Assembly (NCBI GenBank): GCA_900314565.1
Contig: OMVU01000019.1
Location: forward strand, 1-64,000
Reading direction: 5' to 3'
Source of the DNA: an uncultured Eubacteriales bacterium
GTDB lineage: Bacteria; Bacillota; Clostridia; Lachnospirales; Lachnospiraceae
Length of the DNA stretch: 64,000 bases
Shown here: piece by piece, positions 63,369 through 64,000 of the stretch
How positions within the stretch are numbered: position 1 is the first letter of the stretch
Layout of the letters: each line of letters opens with the position of its first letter
Made by a program: the position numbers and the translations under genes
The notes under the pieces: generated by a model
Database searches by the model: none
What the model was told of the DNA's origin: nothing
What the model saw: only the letters and a program-made list of their open reading frames with translations

Positions 63369-63425
63369 AATAAGAAAGATCCCGCTCCGACCTGACGGTC
63401 GTAAAAGCGGGATCTTTCTTATTTT
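63369..63425. terminator. Bidirectional terminator after the ECF gene
   Basis: AATAAGAAAGATCCCGCT and AGCGGGATCTTTCTTATT give an 18-pair stem with TTTTT after it. It also serves the convergent gene cut by the right edge. Confidence 0.93.
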
Positions 63426-63448
63426 TCTCATTGTGCAATACTCGTGAC

Positions 63449-64000
63449 TTACTCCTTGATCGTCTGCTGCGGCTTCACATAGCTCACGAACACGTTGCCG
63501 GCCGCCTGAAACTCCGCGCGGCTGTCATTGATTCCCACATAGACGTGAGAGCCGTCCGCGTAATTAAACCGACGCGTGTTGTAATTATCGTAGCCGACGA
63601 TGATCGAGACACTCCCGTCCGCCAGCAGTCCTGCGACTGCGCGGCCCTGGGATACTTCGTAGAGCACCTGATCCAGAGAGCAGCCGGAAAGGTTCATCGC
63701 CGTCCCGCCGTCACCGAAGAGCTGCTGGATCTCATTCACATTAATCGACCCGGAGAGGATCGGATACGGAATATCCTCGTTGTAGAGATCATTTTTTTCA
63801 GGGAGGTTTCCCCGTTCGTAGATATACTGTCCTTCGTTGTTCACGACGACGCCGACCATCGAATCGGCAGTCATGATCGCATTGGCAGGATCCGTCATGA
63901 CTCTCTGCAGATCTCCGTAGGCGTAGACGTAATAGAGCGGATATCCGTCATTCGTGACAATGCCAAGATCGACAACATTCCTGCCGGACGACGATGACAT
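63449..64000 (-). CDS. Hypothetical protein, cut by right edge
   Basis: At least 183 residues; the upstream part lies beyond base 64000, so whether the ATG at the edge is the start cannot be told. The C-terminal half has GCSLDQVLYEVSQGRAVAGL and SIIVGYDNYNTRRFN, which looks like a C39/papain-type peptidase-like segment (GR-VAGL and VGYD motifs), but no catalytic cysteine or histidine is certain. It may be a large surface protein. The function is not established. Confidence 0.6.
   Translation of the reverse strand: MSSSSGRNVVDLGIVTNDGYPLYYVYAYGDLQRVMTDPANAIMTADSMVGVVVNNEGQYIYERGNLPEKNDLYNEDIPYPILSGSINVNEIQQLFGDGGTAMNLSGCSLDQVLYEVSQGRAVAGLLADGSVSIIVGYDNYNTRRFNYADGSHVYVGINDSRAEFQAAGNVFVSYVKPQQTIKE

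Overview
The window reads as chromosome of a Gram-positive anaerobe of the class Clostridia, most likely a Lachnospiraceae-type gut bacterium. The evidence is the gene set and synteny (dnaX-ybaB-recR next to a split transketolase; HU-rqcP-divIC-tilS-hpt-ftsH; addB-addA; uracil phosphoribosyltransferase with ComEB), a long Gram-positive SRP RNA with an Alu domain, an archaeal/eukaryal-type ProRS, and strong AGGAGG ribosome binding sites. Base composition is moderate to slightly GC-rich. Spore genes normally found in the divIC cluster (yabP, yabQ, spoIIE) are missing, which suggests a non-spore-former. Most genes are on the minus strand. The left edge carries what looks like an rRNA operon promoter and leader reading out of the window.

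Layout. 0-3 kb: two CvpA-like membrane proteins and a DUF5711-like protein. 3-8.7 kb: dnaX, ybaB, recR and both halves of a transketolase, overlapping in places, downstream of a phosphofructokinase. 8.7-11.7 kb: SRP RNA (plus strand, its promoter sharing a -35 region with pfkA), a D,D-carboxypeptidase, tRNA-Ser(CGA) and tadA. 12-15.4 kb: a plus-strand operon of small alarmone synthetase, response regulator and histidine kinase with overlapping stop/start codons, then a CarD-like regulator. 15.6-18.2 kb: a COG0523 GTPase with a long Asp/His tract and a PadR/HAAS pair under an apparent operator-promoter. 18.5-31.8 kb: GH13 glucosidase, ftsH, hpt, tilS, divIC, rqcP, HU, trmL, cca, proS, comEB, upp and a Sua5-type enzyme. 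31.9-36 kb: anchored GH18 protein, DUF1858 protein, MecA and a ferredoxin. 36.3-40.2 kb: aspartate kinase, homoserine dehydrogenase, and prfB with a programmed frameshift whose internal stop is TAA. 40.5-51.2 kb: addA, addB, rmuC, asnS. 51.2-52.4 kb: an AT-rich gene-free stretch with repeats. 52.4-56.1 kb: Ldh2-type dehydrogenase, YkgJ-like cysteine-cluster protein, MATE transporter. 56.2-60.3 kb: pentahaem nitrite reductase NrfA with ResB and ResC haem-delivery proteins, behind a tandem 26-bp repeat. 60.8-64 kb: CBS/DRTGG pyrophosphatase, ECF substrate-binding membrane protein, and a gene cut by the right edge.

The intergenic spaces hold a dense set of dispersed repeats: at least four short families plus three long palindromes that look like non-autonomous mobile elements. 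No CRISPR array, prophage or intact transposase was seen. The most unusual points are the TAA-type RF2 frameshift site, the SAS-two-component operon, NrfA-ResBC without NrfH, the Asp/His tract of the COG0523 protein, the repeat network, and the spore-gene-free divIC cluster. All function calls come from reading sequence and motifs; no database search was run.
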